From Ulvibacter sp. MAR_2010_11 (GTDB taxonomy: Bacteria; Bacteroidota; Bacteroidia; Flavobacteriales; Flavobacteriaceae), in contig NZ_PHTY01000001.1 of NCBI RefSeq assembly GCF_002813135.1, positions 305,501-369,500 on the forward strand: a stretch of 64,000 bases of DNA. The letters are read 5' to 3'. The stretch's first letter is position 1. Each line of letters opens with the position of its first letter. The translations under genes were made by a program, and so were the position numbers. Shown piece by piece: positions 9,489 through 17,925 of the stretch. Below the pieces are notes generated by a model, which saw only the letters and a list, made by a program, of their open reading frames with translations, was not told the DNA's origin and made no database searches.

Positions 9489-10037
9489 TTATTGTCCTAT
9501 AACCACTTTAGGATAGCGAATTATTTTTTCGCCCAATGTGTATCCCTTTTCAATCACATCTATAATCTTCCCTTTAAGATCCTCGCTTGGTGCCGGAATT
9601 TGAGTAATCGCTTCATGCAAATCGGCATTAAAAATATCTCCCTGTTGTGTTCCAATCACTTCCAGACCCTTTGCGCGCATTGTCTCGCGAAACTTATTGC
9701 TTATTAATTCCACTCCTTTAAAAAGATTGTCATCTTCTGCTTTTTCAATCTCTTTCAACGCTCTATCGAAATCGTCCATGATTGGTAGTAATGCCACGAT
9801 TACGTCCTGTCCGGCAGTCTTAAATAATTCGATGCGCTCGCGACCGGTACGCTTTTTATAGTTTTCAAATTCGGCAAACAAACGCAAGTAGCGATCCTTT
9901 TCTCCTTCCAACTCCATTTGCAATTGCTTTACCGGATCTACTTTTTCCTTTTTAGATTTTATATCTGATGTTGCCTGCTCCTTTGTCTGAACTTTTTCTT
10001 CTACAGCAACTTCCTTATTTTTATCTTTTCTGCTCAT
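9489..10037 (-). CDS. grpE: Nucleotide exchange factor GrpE
   Basis: 182 aa. A charged N-terminal region (to about 35) leads into the long dimerisation helix (QLQMELEGEKDRYLRLFAEFENYKKRT). The beta domain with the GrpE signature follows and ends in GYTLGEKIIRYPKVVIGQ. It acts in the cytosol with DnaK and DnaJ by releasing ADP from DnaK. It is the first gene of the grpE-dnaJ operon; dnaK is not in the window. Confidence 0.95.
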   Translation of the reverse strand: MSRKDKNKEVAVEEKVQTKEQATSDIKSKKEKVDPVKQLQMELEGEKDRYLRLFAEFENYKKRTGRERIELFKTAGQDVIVALLPIMDDFDRALKEIEKAEDDNLFKGVELISNKFRETMRAKGLEVIGTQQGDIFNADLHEAITQIPAPSEDLKGKIIDVIEKGYTLGEKIIRYPKVVIGQ

Positions 10038-10072
10038 AAATGAGATTCTTTTCTGTTTAATTCTGTGGGGAG

Positions 10073-10105
10073 CAAAAGTACTGCCATTTCTTATAAAATG
10101 TCAAA
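10073..10105 (-). promoter_or_regulatory. Housekeeping-type promoter of grpE-dnaJ
   Basis: On the minus strand a TTTG (complement of 10102-10105) is followed after exactly 21 bp by TACTTTTG (complement of 10073-10080). This matches the Bacteroidota -33 TTTG and -7 TAnnTTTG elements. The predicted transcript starts about 30 nt before the grpE ATG. I saw no CIRCE inverted repeat. Confidence 0.7.
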
Positions 10106-10158
10106 ATGTCACAGTATTATTTAGTATATAATTAAGATAGATTGGTAAATGGTATAGG

Positions 10159-10166
10159 TACTTTTG
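10159..10166 (+). promoter_or_regulatory. Bacteroidota -7 element upstream of the YceI gene
   Basis: TACTTTTG fits TAnnTTTG and lies 29 bp before the YceI start codon. No TTTG element is found at the expected distance upstream, so only the -7 half is supported. Confidence 0.45.
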
Positions 10167-10194
10167 CCTCTTTAACCATATAACGTAATTAAAA

Positions 10195-10860
10195 ATGAAA
10201 AAAATTGTTTTGAAAAGTATATTGACGGCATTTGTATTTATCGCATTTGTTGCATGTAAAGAAAAAGGAAATGATGCCATGGCGGGTGCTGCACAAGAAG
10301 TTGCCGAAGCAACGGCCGAGGCTGTAAATTATAGTGTTAATCTTGAAGATTCTCAAATAACCTGGAAAGGTGAAAAGCCAACCGGAACACATCACGGTAC
10401 CGTTCAACTTGCATCGGGAACCCTTGCAGTGAAAGAAGGAAATGTAGAAGCCGGAACTTTTATAATCAATATGAACACCATTACAGATCTTGATTTGGAT
10501 GGGAAGTCGAAAGAAAGCTTAGAAGCACACTTAAAAGGAACTGTTGCCGGTAAAGAGGGTGACTTCTTTAATGTAAATCAGTATCCAACTGCCACTTTCG
10601 AAATGACAGGAACATCCGAAAAAGAAGGAAAAACATACGTGAGTGGTAATCTTACTATCAAAGATAAAACTCACGCTATCGAATTTCCTGCTACAATTTC
10701 AAGCGATGGTACAATGGTAAAACTTATCAGCGAGCCATTTGTAATTGACAGAACCAAATGGGATGTAAATTTTGGATCTAAATCGGTATTTGATAATTTA
10801 GGAGATAAATTTATTAACGATGATGTTGAAATCACCATTCGTTTGGTCGCTTCAAAATAA
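10195..10860 (+). CDS. YceI-family lipoprotein (lipocalin-like isoprenoid carrier)
   Basis: 221 aa SPII lipoprotein with lipobox FVAC and mature Cys at residue 21. A short Ala/Glu-rich linker precedes a complete YceI domain. Visible YceI features are LEDSQITWKGEKPTGTHHGTVQL at the start, FFNVNQYPTATFEMTG in the middle and FVIDRTKWDVNFGSKS near the end. YceI proteins form a lipocalin-like barrel that binds long isoprenoid or amide lipids. Here the protein would be anchored in the cell envelope. It is monocistronic, with its own -7 element and a strong terminator 21 nt after the stop. Confidence 0.9.
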   Translation: MKKIVLKSILTAFVFIAFVACKEKGNDAMAGAAQEVAEATAEAVNYSVNLEDSQITWKGEKPTGTHHGTVQLASGTLAVKEGNVEAGTFIINMNTITDLDLDGKSKESLEAHLKGTVAGKEGDFFNVNQYPTATFEMTGTSEKEGKTYVSGNLTIKDKTHAIEFPATISSDGTMVKLISEPFVIDRTKWDVNFGSKSVFDNLGDKFINDDVEITIRLVASK

Positions 10861-10877
10861 AATTGCTTAATCTATTT

Positions 10878-10917
10878 AAAAAGTATGGGGCGGCCGTTGG
10901 CCGCCCCATACTTTTTT
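10878..10917. terminator. Bidirectional terminator between YceI and epimerase genes
   Basis: A near-perfect 15-bp GC-rich stem (10881-10895 with 10899-10913, loop GTT) is flanked by T-runs on both strands: TTTTTT to 10917 on plus, and the complement of AAAAA at 10878-10882 on minus. It serves the two convergent genes. Confidence 0.9.
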
Positions 10918-11818
10918 ACAACAAATCTTCTAATGCAGTTTCTATTTTGGCATGGCGAAAGATATACCGGTTTTCTTCTATCTTATGCGAACTTACCAGT
11001 TGCCCGTCCAATACCAAAGTTGCCATTTCTCCCAGACCAATTTTTAGCAAAAAACCCGGAATTTTAGGAAGCCAAATTGTCTTGTTTAATCGCAATGCAA
11101 TGTGCTTTGTCAATTTTTTGTGCGTGACAGGGTTAGGTGCAACTCCGTTGTAAATTCCTTCGAGTTCGTTTTGCAGTATGTGATAGTAAATTTCTACGAT
11201 ATCCTCAATATGAATCCAGGATTGCCATTGCTCACCGCTACCTAATACTGCTCCCAAACCCATCTTGATAGGTTTTGCAATTTGCGGTAACGCTCCTTCG
11301 TTGGAAGCTAATACCAGCCCCGTTCTTACTTTAGAGACTTCCATTCCCAATGTTTTAAATTGATCGGCTGCAGCTTCCCATGCAACTACAACCTCGGCCA
11401 AAAAAGTGTCACCAACTTCTATATTTTCTTCAGTGTAAAGTTTTGTTTTTGAAGCCGGATAAATTCCTACTCCACTCGCCGAAATAAAATGCTTCACGTC
11501 ATGCTTCATCGAGGTAAGTGTACTGTATAGAAGATTCGCCGATTCTACTCTGCTTTCAAGAATAACTTTTTTGTATGCGTTGGTCCAACGTTTTGAAATA
11601 GATGCTCCTGCAAGGTTAATAATTACCGAAACTCCTTCAAATGCCGCAGTGTCAATCTCCTGCTTTTGCGGATTCCAATAAAACCCCTTGTAATTGGAGG
11701 TGTGTTCCAACTTTTTCTTATGGGTAGTTAGATAGTGTACTTCTACTCCTTCTCTGAGGCATTTTTCACTCAATGCTTTTCCAATCAAACCTGTAGCCCC
11801 GGTAATTAAAATTCTCAT
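10916..11818 (-). CDS. TIGR01777-family SDR epimerase/oxidoreductase
   Basis: An extended short-chain dehydrogenase with the Rossmann motif ITGATGLIGKAL at the N-terminus, the family segment NLAGASISKRWT, and a C-terminal DUF1731-like tail (PKIPGFLLKIGLGEMATLVLDGQ). TIGR01777 members (YfcH/SulA group) are cytosolic NAD(P)-binding proteins whose reaction is mostly unknown. I chose the ATG ending at 11818; a TTG two codons earlier (11824) is possible but less likely. It converges on the YceI gene. Confidence 0.85.
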   Translation of the reverse strand: MRILITGATGLIGKALSEKCLREGVEVHYLTTHKKKLEHTSNYKGFYWNPQKQEIDTAAFEGVSVIINLAGASISKRWTNAYKKVILESRVESANLLYSTLTSMKHDVKHFISASGVGIYPASKTKLYTEENIEVGDTFLAEVVVAWEAAADQFKTLGMEVSKVRTGLVLASNEGALPQIAKPIKMGLGAVLGSGEQWQSWIHIEDIVEIYYHILQNELEGIYNGVAPNPVTHKKLTKHIALRLNKTIWLPKIPGFLLKIGLGEMATLVLDGQLVSSHKIEENRYIFRHAKIETALEDLL

Positions 11819-11923
11819 GCTCAATTTTTACCAGAAGATACAATTTGAAATACAAACCGGCTTAAGGTTTAACGGAATATTATGACTCTAAAAAAAAATC
11901 GAAAAGCAGCAATGCAAAATTAA

Positions 11924-12595
11924 TTAATCCCGCTTTAAAGCGCGTAACATTTCTCGCTTTCCCGGAGGTCCGGGCAATCGCTCAACGGTAAACCCTACAG
12001 CTTGCATGGCACGTCGCACACTTCCTTTAGCCGAATACGTTACCAAAACCCCATTTTCCTTTAATGCATCAAACATCTTTTGAAAAATAGCTTCGGTCCA
12101 CAATTCGGGTTGCACACGGGCTCCGAAAGCATCAAAATAAATTAGGTCGTAGTGTTTAAAGACGTTGATTTCTGAAAAATACAGCTTCTGTTTTGTGAGA
12201 TTAAATTGCTTAATTATTTCTGAAGTGGTTTCCCATGGAACTTCGTGAAGCTTATTAAAATGGTGTGCCGAAGCATTTAGATTTTCGGCATAATTTAATT
12301 GGACTATTTCGGACGGTGCTACAGGATAAGCTTCGGTTCCTGTATAATTTATAGATAGCGATAACTTTTCTGCTTCCAATAAAGTGAGAAAAGCATTCAA
12401 CCCTGTTCCGAAGCCTATTTCCAATATTGAAACCGGTTGCCCGGGATTTTGAGCCGCATAAAAATGCAATCCGTTTTTAATAAAAACGTGTTGTGCTTCG
12501 GCGATGGCACCGTGGATAGAGTGATATTGTTCGTTCCATTCCGGAAGATGAATGGTAACCGATCCATCTCCGGTAATACGAATCTCACGTTTCAA
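11924..12595 (-). CDS. mnmD: MnmD-type tRNA mnm5s2U34 methyltransferase
   Basis: 223 aa SAM-dependent methyltransferase without the MnmC FAD domain. It begins with the family signature ITGDGSVTIHLPEWNEQYHSIHGA. The SAM loop ILEIGFGTGLNAFLTLLEA and the downstream motif YFDAFGARVQPELWT, with the catalytic Asp, are intact. It should methylate nm5s2U to mnm5s2U at wobble position 34 of tRNAs. The start appears to be TTG (complement of 12593-12595), 4 nt after the stop of the DUF4920 gene, suggesting translational coupling. Confidence 0.88.
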   Translation of the reverse strand: MKREIRITGDGSVTIHLPEWNEQYHSIHGAIAEAQHVFIKNGLHFYAAQNPGQPVSILEIGFGTGLNAFLTLLEAEKLSLSINYTGTEAYPVAPSEIVQLNYAENLNASAHHFNKLHEVPWETTSEIIKQFNLTKQKLYFSEINVFKHYDLIYFDAFGARVQPELWTEAIFQKMFDALKENGVLVTYSAKGSVRRAMQAVGFTVERLPGPPGKREMLRALKRD

Positions 12596-12598
12596 AAC

Positions 12599-13120
12599 TT
12601 ATTGTTTTTCGGGCTCGCCTAAATTAGTATCAGGAAGTAAAACTCCCGAAGAGATAAAAGAAAGGGTTCTTTTAGGTTCGGTAATCGCCTCGATTTCCTT
12701 TTTGGATTTTCCGGCATCTTCGGCGTAATGACGCTGTTCTTCGACACTTACTTCTTCAACAAAGGCAACTCCTTCAACTATAACCGATTGCCCCGCAATA
12801 TCTTTCGGCATAAAAAATCCATAATCCTTAAATTTCACCATGGCCTCTTCCTCTCCCATATCCATTCGCATCCAACAACCTTTATTTTGGCATACCTCTT
12901 TTACTTCCGAAGTAAATTTAACCGTAACAGTATCGCCTGCTTGTAGGCCTTTGTATTTTTCAATAATTTCAGCCTTTGAAAGCACTCCTTCGTCCGAAAT
13001 TTTATCACCAAACGACTGATAGGCAACAGCGTTGGCGTCCATTGTATTTTCCTTTTTCTTATCTTCGTTACATCCTGCAATTAGTAATGTAAGGGCTGCG
13101 ATAATAAATAGTTTTTTCAT
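12599..13120 (-). CDS. DUF4920 lipoprotein
   Basis: 173 aa from the ATG ending at 13120, which begins an SPII signal peptide (MKKLFIIAALTLLIAGC). The mature domain has the DUF4920 pattern: YQSFGDKI, a beta-rich segment, VCQNKGCWMRMD with a CxxxxC pair, and FMPKDIAGQSVIVEGVAF. It is an OB-fold-like envelope protein of unknown role; the Cys pair could bind a metal or be redox active (inference). A longer in-frame start at 13162 would place the signal peptide internally and was rejected. mnmD follows at 4 nt. Confidence 0.82.
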   Translation of the reverse strand: MKKLFIIAALTLLIAGCNEDKKKENTMDANAVAYQSFGDKISDEGVLSKAEIIEKYKGLQAGDTVTVKFTSEVKEVCQNKGCWMRMDMGEEEAMVKFKDYGFFMPKDIAGQSVIVEGVAFVEEVSVEEQRHYAEDAGKSKKEIEAITEPKRTLSFISSGVLLPDTNLGEPEKQ

Positions 13121-13203
13121 AGTAAATATTTCAAAAATCATTGAATATATAAGATACTGCAATTTTATTACTTTTTTCGGTTTTATATGGAGTAAATTTT
13201 ATA

Positions 13204-13211
13204 TAATTTTG
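13204..13211 (+). promoter_or_regulatory. -7 element of ilvE
   Basis: TAATTTTG matches TAnnTTTG 21 bp upstream of the ilvE ATG. No clear TTTG element is seen 19-23 bp further upstream. Confidence 0.4.
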
Positions 13212-13231
13212 TAAGCTAAACAATCCCTCCT

Positions 13232-14299
13232 ATGAGCAGTATCACCCAAGACAAAGTTTCCATTAAAAAAATAGCGTCGACCCGGATTCATGAAGTTGAT
13301 TTTAATAACCTGGTTTTTGGGAAATCCTTTTCAGATCATATGTTCGAATGTGATTTTAAAAACGGTGAATGGCAAAATCCAATTATTAGACCATACGGCC
13401 CTTTAACAATCTCACCGGCTGCCAAAGTATTTCACTACGGACAGGCAGTTTTTGAAGGAATGAAAGCCTTTAAGGATGATAATGGTAAAGTATTCTTGTT
13501 TCGGCCGGAAGATAACCTTATCAGAATTAATAAATCGTCCAAACGAATGGCGATACCTGAATTTCCGAAAGATCTATTTTTTGAGGCCTTGCATAAATTA
13601 CTCGAATTGGACAGTGCCTGGGTGAAGCCGGGTGTTGGTAATTCACTTTATTTGCGACCGTTTGCAATGGCTACCGAAGTGGGTGTTTCGGCATCACCTT
13701 CAAATGAATACAAATTCATTATTTTACTCTCTCCTGTGAATGCCTATTACTCGGGAGATGTACGTGTTCTTATAGCCGAAAAATACAGCCGTTCCGCCAA
13801 TGGAGGCGTTGGATTTGCAAAGGCAGCCGGTAACTACGGCGCTCAATTCTATCCAACCAATCTGGCGCGTGAAAAGGGTTTCCAACAAGTAATTTGGACA
13901 GATGCCAATGAGCATGAATATTTGGAAGAGGCAGGAACCATGAATGTCTTTTTCAGAATAAACGACACTTTAATAACGGCACCAACCGGGGATCGTATAT
14001 TAGACGGAGTTACTCGAAAAAGTGTGATTGCATTAGCAAAACATGACGGGATAACGGTCGAAGAACGCCCTTTGAGTGTGACTGAGCTCGTTGCCGCTGC
14101 AAAGGACGGTTCACTAAAAGAAATTTTCGGATCGGGAACAGCCGCAGTAATTAGTCCGGTGAGTGCTTTCGGATATAAAGAGAAGGTATTTGATCTTGAA
14201 AAGCAGGAAAACGGATATGCTACCCGATTTAAGAAGGAATTGATGGATATCCAGTACAATCGAAGCGAAGATCCTTTTGGATGGCGTTACGAAGTATAA
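13232..14299 (+). CDS. ilvE: Branched-chain amino acid aminotransferase
   Basis: 355 aa PLP-dependent fold-type IV transaminase interconverting Leu/Ile/Val and their 2-oxo acids. Visible features are HYGQAVFEGMKAF (substrate entry), YLRPF, and the Schiff-base Lys197 in GFAKAAGNYGA. The conserved Glu segment EYLEEAGTMNVFF and the PLP-phosphate loop GSGTAAVISPVS complete the active site. The length is typical of the eukaryote-like class II BCATs found in Bacteroidota. It is divergent from the DUF4920-mnmD pair and stands alone. Confidence 0.94.
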   Translation: MSSITQDKVSIKKIASTRIHEVDFNNLVFGKSFSDHMFECDFKNGEWQNPIIRPYGPLTISPAAKVFHYGQAVFEGMKAFKDDNGKVFLFRPEDNLIRINKSSKRMAIPEFPKDLFFEALHKLLELDSAWVKPGVGNSLYLRPFAMATEVGVSASPSNEYKFIILLSPVNAYYSGDVRVLIAEKYSRSANGGVGFAKAAGNYGAQFYPTNLAREKGFQQVIWTDANEHEYLEEAGTMNVFFRINDTLITAPTGDRILDGVTRKSVIALAKHDGITVEERPLSVTELVAAAKDGSLKEIFGSGTAAVISPVSAFGYKEKVFDLEKQENGYATRFKKELMDIQYNRSEDPFGWRYEV

Positions 14300-14354
14300 C
14301 TAAGCGAATTTCCTAACTATTGCACGATACTTTCAAAAAAGCAACTCTATATAT

Positions 14355-14741
14355 TTATTTATCGAGGATTGCCTGAATGTTGGGTTTAAAATAATTTGGG
14401 CCTTTTAATACCTTGCCGTCTTCTCTGTAGATTGGTTTTCCGTCGGCACCCAACTTACTCATATTACTGCGCTGAATTTCAGTAAAGACTTCTTCAATTT
14501 TGTGCTGCATGCCGTGCTCAATAATTGTTCCACACAAAATATACAACATATCGCCCAAAGCATCGGCAACTTCCACAAGATCGTTGTTATTAGCGGCCTC
14601 AAGATATTCTTCATTTTCCTCCCTCATTAACTTGTATCGCAACAAATTTTTTGGTTCACCCAGGTCGGCCTTGGGCGTCTCTCTGCTTCCCAATTTGAAG
14701 GCATCGTGAAATTCTCTAACAGCCGCAATTTTGTTTTTCAT
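14355..14741 (-). CDS. MazG-like nucleotide pyrophosphohydrolase
   Basis: 128 aa all-alpha NTP-PPase of the MazG/PRA-PH superfamily. The metal-binding pattern is present: EENEEYLEA (ExxE on helix 2) and VEVADALGDMLYIL (ExxD on helix 3). The C-terminal segment MSKLGADGKPIYREDGKVLKGPNY occurs in the phosphoribosyl-ATP pyrophosphohydrolase-like branch. It probably hydrolyses a (d)NTP to the monophosphate and PPi; the exact substrate is unknown. It ends 55 nt from ilvE, convergently. Confidence 0.82.
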   Translation of the reverse strand: MKNKIAAVREFHDAFKLGSRETPKADLGEPKNLLRYKLMREENEEYLEAANNNDLVEVADALGDMLYILCGTIIEHGMQHKIEEVFTEIQRSNMSKLGADGKPIYREDGKVLKGPNYFKPNIQAILDK

Positions 14742-14759
14742 AGTGTGGTTTTAAGATTG

Positions 14760-14767
14760 TACTTTTG
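14760..14767 (+). promoter_or_regulatory. -7 element of the 62-aa membrane protein gene
   Basis: TACTTTTG (TAnnTTTG) lies 20 bp before the ATG at 14788. The nearest upstream TTTG is 26 bp away, longer than usual. Confidence 0.4.
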
Positions 14768-14787
14768 TCTTCGTAAATCTACAATTT

Positions 14788-14976
14788 ATGTTTAGCACCT
14801 CCCAATTAATTTTCGCGATATGTTTTCTTATCGGGTTTGTAATTTTAATGATTTTCAGCTACCGAAAAGATAAAAAATTGCATAAGAAACATTACAAGGG
14901 CAGTTTTTGGGTTTTGATAGGGTTTATTGTTTTTGTGTTAGCATTAATAGCTATAAAGTCTTATTTAAAGGGGTAA
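14788..14976 (+). CDS. Small two-TM membrane protein
   Basis: 62 aa with two hydrophobic helices (about 5-25 and 42-58) separated by a strongly basic loop (YRKDKKLHKKHYKG). By the positive-inside rule the loop should be cytoplasmic and both ends periplasmic. It has its own -7 element and an ATG. I recognise no function; small proteins of this shape are common in Flavobacteriaceae. Confidence 0.6.
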   Translation: MFSTSQLIFAICFLIGFVILMIFSYRKDKKLHKKHYKGSFWVLIGFIVFVLALIAIKSYLKG

Positions 14977-15291
14977 ATCACTTCCTATCGTTTTTCTTGC
15001 CGATTAAAATCCACTTTTGGACTCTTATTATTTTCGAAGACTATATTTAAGATTAAAGAATACCCGGTAAAGGGTATTTTAAGTTTATAAGAAAATTATA
15101 AATTGCATCAAAGAAATCACATGTGTAATTTCTGCGAATCGGTTTTATTGAACCACTCTTTATTCTTGTTTTAATATCTTTAGTGGCTTATAATTAACAG
15201 CAGCCGAACAACCTATTAAAAATCAAGGAAAAGCCTAAAAAGTGGAAAATATCTTCAACAATGAAATAAGCATCTTAATTGAAATCTCATA
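14977..15291 (+). other. Intergenic region upstream of the two-component genes
   Basis: 315 bp without a gene. It holds the 20-bp palindrome at 15059-15078, described separately, and otherwise AT-rich sequence. TATCTTTAG near 15174-15182 resembles a -7 element and could start the regulator transcript. No terminator is evident after the small membrane protein gene. Confidence 0.5.
15059..15078. promoter_or_regulatory. Palindromic operator site 1
   Basis: AATACCC-GGTAAA-GGGTATT: 7-bp perfect arms around a 6-bp centre, 213 bp upstream of the response regulator start. Its reverse complement (centre TTTACC) aligns closely with sites 2 and 3. It could mediate autoregulation. Confidence 0.6.
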
Positions 15292-15921
15292 ATGATAACA
15301 TTAGCTATTGCTGAAGATCATCAATCGCTCGTTGATGGTATTACCCTTCTTTTAAAATATGAAGAACATATCGAAATCGTTGGGGTAGCAAATGATGGAG
15401 AAGCACTTTGGGAAATAGTACAAAAAAAACAGCCTAAAGTTGTTCTTACAGATATTAAAATGCCAAAAATGGATGGAATCGTTGCTACAAAACTCATTAA
15501 AAAGCAATTTCCAAACACTAAGGTAATTGCGTTTTCTATGTTCGATCAAGAAGATGCCGTAAGTCAGATGCTTGAAGCTGGAGTTTCGGGATATCTTCTA
15601 AAAAACTCCCCTTTAGAAGAAGTTTTAAAGGCTATTGAAACGGTTGCCAATGGAAATGAATTTTTTGATGCTTCATTAAATATTGATTCCATAAAAGAAG
15701 GAGCATTGTTTAGTAATTCAAAACCTATCCTTTCTAAAAGTGAACAAGAAATCTTAAAATTGATTGGAGAAGGTAAATCTACAAGTGAGATTGCGAATAT
15801 TCGCTTTACGGCTGTTTCTACGGTAGAAAAGCATCGAAAGAACATGATTCACAAACTAGGGCTTTCAGGAAAAGGAGAATTGTTACGCTATGCCATCGAA
15901 AAAAAATATGATTTTGAATAA
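15292..15921 (+). CDS. NarL/LuxR-family response regulator
   Basis: 209 aa. The receiver domain (1-120) has acidic residues at E8/D9 and phospho-acceptor Asp54 in [12 protein letters not shown]. The C-terminal LuxR-type HTH (about 143-209) includes LSKSEQEILKLIGEGKSTSEIA and AVSTVEKHRKNMIHKLG. It should bind DNA as a dimer when phosphorylated. Its kinase is encoded 3 nt downstream. Four near-identical 20-bp palindromes in front of this gene and neighbouring secreted-protein genes are its likely targets (inference). Confidence 0.93.
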   Translation: MITLAIAEDHQSLVDGITLLLKYEEHIEIVGVANDGEALWEIVQKKQPKVVLTDIKMPKMDGIVATKLIKKQFPNTKVIAFSMFDQEDAVSQMLEAGVSGYLLKNSPLEEVLKAIETVANGNEFFDASLNIDSIKEGALFSNSKPILSKSEQEILKLIGEGKSTSEIANIRFTAVSTVEKHRKNMIHKLGLSGKGELLRYAIEKKYDFE

Positions 15922-15924
15922 CCC

Positions 15925-17796
15925 ATGAAAATAAAGATCGTAGTTATAGTTACAATGCTGTTTGGAATTAACGTGCACAGTCAAACGCAAAAGGATTCCT
16001 TATTTAGAGTTTGGAAAAACACCTCGCTTGCAGATACAGTTAGAGCAAATGCACTCAGCACCTTAATATTTAATGAATATCAATATAAAAAACCCGATAG
16101 TGCTTTACAATTGATTGAGAAATTAGACAATTTCACTATCGAAAGACAACTGGCTACTCAACAGGCAGATGTATATATATTAAAAGGAAATGTATACACG
16201 GTCTATGGAGATAATATTAAAGCCATAGAGTCTTACCAAAAAGCTTTAAAACTGTACGAAAACTTCAATGATCCAGGCGGAATTACAACATCCCTTAATA
16301 ATATTGGACGTGTCTATAAAACACTTTGGAATTTTGACAAAGCCTTAGACTATTATAACAGAAGTTTGCAAATAGCCGTTGCCATTAAAGATAAAAGTGC
16401 AGAATCTCGAGCACTTGTCAATATTGGAAATATTTATAATGATAAATTTAAAGTTGATGAGGCCTTATCTTACTATGTAAAAAGTCTGGAGTTAAACTTA
16501 GAATTAAATGATAAGGTGGGAGAATCCATCACGCTTCAAAATATTGGTCTTAATTATACCAAAAGAAAGGAATATGACAAAGCCTTGAATTATTTTACAC
16601 AAAGTCTTGCTATTAGTGAAGAACTGGATGATTATTACTCCCAATCCAATATTCTAATTGCTATTGCCCAATTATACTACACACAAAAAAAATACCCACA
16701 ACTAATAAAGTTTGCTAAAAAAGCATTAGAGACAGCCCAAAAAGTAAAAAGTATACAATTACAAAATAGGGCAAACTACTTTCTTTATACAGGCTACAAA
16801 GCCTTAAATGACTACAATAAAGCTTTATACCACCATGAAGAATCTATTAAACTCTTGGATAGTCTTAAACTTGTTGAAACGAATAAAAGAATTCAAGAAA
16901 TAGAATTTGAAAAAGAAAGGAGTACAGATAGTATCATCAACCATGAAAACATATTAAAACAACATATGGTTTTTGATCAAGAAATTGAAATTAAAAAGAG
17001 AGAGAATAAAATCGTCCTTGTTGCTTTTTCCGGACTCTTAATTCTAATGGGCTTTATTGCTTATTATATTTTTACCAGAATCAAACTTAAACAACGTATT
17101 GTTGAACGGGAGAAAGAAATTGAAATTCAAAAAAAGGAAAAACTTCTTAAAGAACAAGAACTTACTACAATTGACGCCATGATTGAAGGGCAAGAGAAAG
17201 AACGTAAACGTCTCGCTATGGATTTGCACGATAGCCTTGGCGCAACGCTTTCAGCAGCAAAATTGCAGTTCAATCATCTTGCCAATAACAAAGATCAAAT
17301 TCTTAAAATGGAAGAGCTTTTTAACAAGACGAGCTCTTTAATTGATCAGGCCTATGCCGAGGTTCGTTCTATATCACATTTAAAGAACAGTGGCGTCATG
17401 GCAAAAGAAGGGTTACTACCTGCCATATATTCTTTGGCAAAGAATGCTTCAGCACATGGTAAATTAAAAATCGAAGTTCAGGATTTTGGAGTAACTCATA
17501 ATTTCGATACGACCACTGAAGTTACGATTTTCAGAATAATTCAAGAATTGGTCACAAACATTATTAAGCACTCTCAGGCTGCGGAGGCAAATATTTCTCT
17601 CACTCAACATAAAATGATGCTTACCATCATTATTGAAGATAAAGGTGTTGGTTTCATACCACAATTAATTGATACCAAAAAAGGAATGGGGCTTTCAAGT
17701 ATAGAAAAACGTATAGAGCATTTAAACGGATCTTTCGAAATCGACAGTACCCCGGGAAAAGGAACTACGGTCATAATAGAACTCCCGCTACATTAG
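15925..17796 (+). CDS. TPR-containing HisKA_3 sensor histidine kinase
   Basis: 623 aa. A signal peptide (1-20) is followed by a periplasmic TPR array (about 80-330, seen as repeated ALxYYxxSLxxxxxLxDKxxxxxxxxNIGxxY units). One TM helix (363-384) leads to a charged coiled coil (385-425), a HisKA_3 domain with phospho-acceptor His435 in AMDLHDSLGATLS, and a HATPase domain (about 510-623; N-box QELVTNIIKHS, G-boxes DKGVGF and GMGLSSI). It pairs with the upstream regulator. The TPR region presumably senses a periplasmic protein or peptide; the ligand is unknown. Confidence 0.93.
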   Translation: MKIKIVVIVTMLFGINVHSQTQKDSLFRVWKNTSLADTVRANALSTLIFNEYQYKKPDSALQLIEKLDNFTIERQLATQQADVYILKGNVYTVYGDNIKAIESYQKALKLYENFNDPGGITTSLNNIGRVYKTLWNFDKALDYYNRSLQIAVAIKDKSAESRALVNIGNIYNDKFKVDEALSYYVKSLELNLELNDKVGESITLQNIGLNYTKRKEYDKALNYFTQSLAISEELDDYYSQSNILIAIAQLYYTQKKYPQLIKFAKKALETAQKVKSIQLQNRANYFLYTGYKALNDYNKALYHHEESIKLLDSLKLVETNKRIQEIEFEKERSTDSIINHENILKQHMVFDQEIEIKKRENKIVLVAFSGLLILMGFIAYYIFTRIKLKQRIVEREKEIEIQKKEKLLKEQELTTIDAMIEGQEKERKRLAMDLHDSLGATLSAAKLQFNHLANNKDQILKMEELFNKTSSLIDQAYAEVRSISHLKNSGVMAKEGLLPAIYSLAKNASAHGKLKIEVQDFGVTHNFDTTTEVTIFRIIQELVTNIIKHSQAAEANISLTQHKMMLTIIIEDKGVGFIPQLIDTKKGMGLSSIEKRIEHLNGSFEIDSTPGKGTTVIIELPLH

Positions 17797-17850
17797 TTCA
17801 AAAAAAAAGAGCAATAAAAACGCCTTCACAAAGGTCATCATTTTAAAAAA

Positions 17851-17870
17851 TATACCCTTTATCGGGTATT
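17851..17870. promoter_or_regulatory. Palindromic operator site 2
   Basis: TATACCC-TTTATC-GGGTATT, 55 bp before the ATG of the lipoprotein gene at 17926. A run of eight Ts overlaps its right end, so it may also act as a weak terminator for the kinase gene. The same arm/centre pattern without a T-run at sites 3 and 4 favours an operator. Confidence 0.6.
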
Positions 17871-17925
17871 TTTTTTGAGTGTGTGCAAAGCTATTTTTAC
17901 AACAACTAATATAAGATATTCAATT

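Noticed and set aside
12728-12946. Small plus-strand frame inside the DUF4920 gene
   Set aside because: It is the complement of a conserved lipoprotein domain; no independent signal.
17851-17878. Site 2 as a plain terminator of the kinase gene
   Set aside because: It does have a T-run, but the same 20-bp pattern recurs at three other places without T-runs and with a conserved centre, so an operator explains all four; dual use remains possible.
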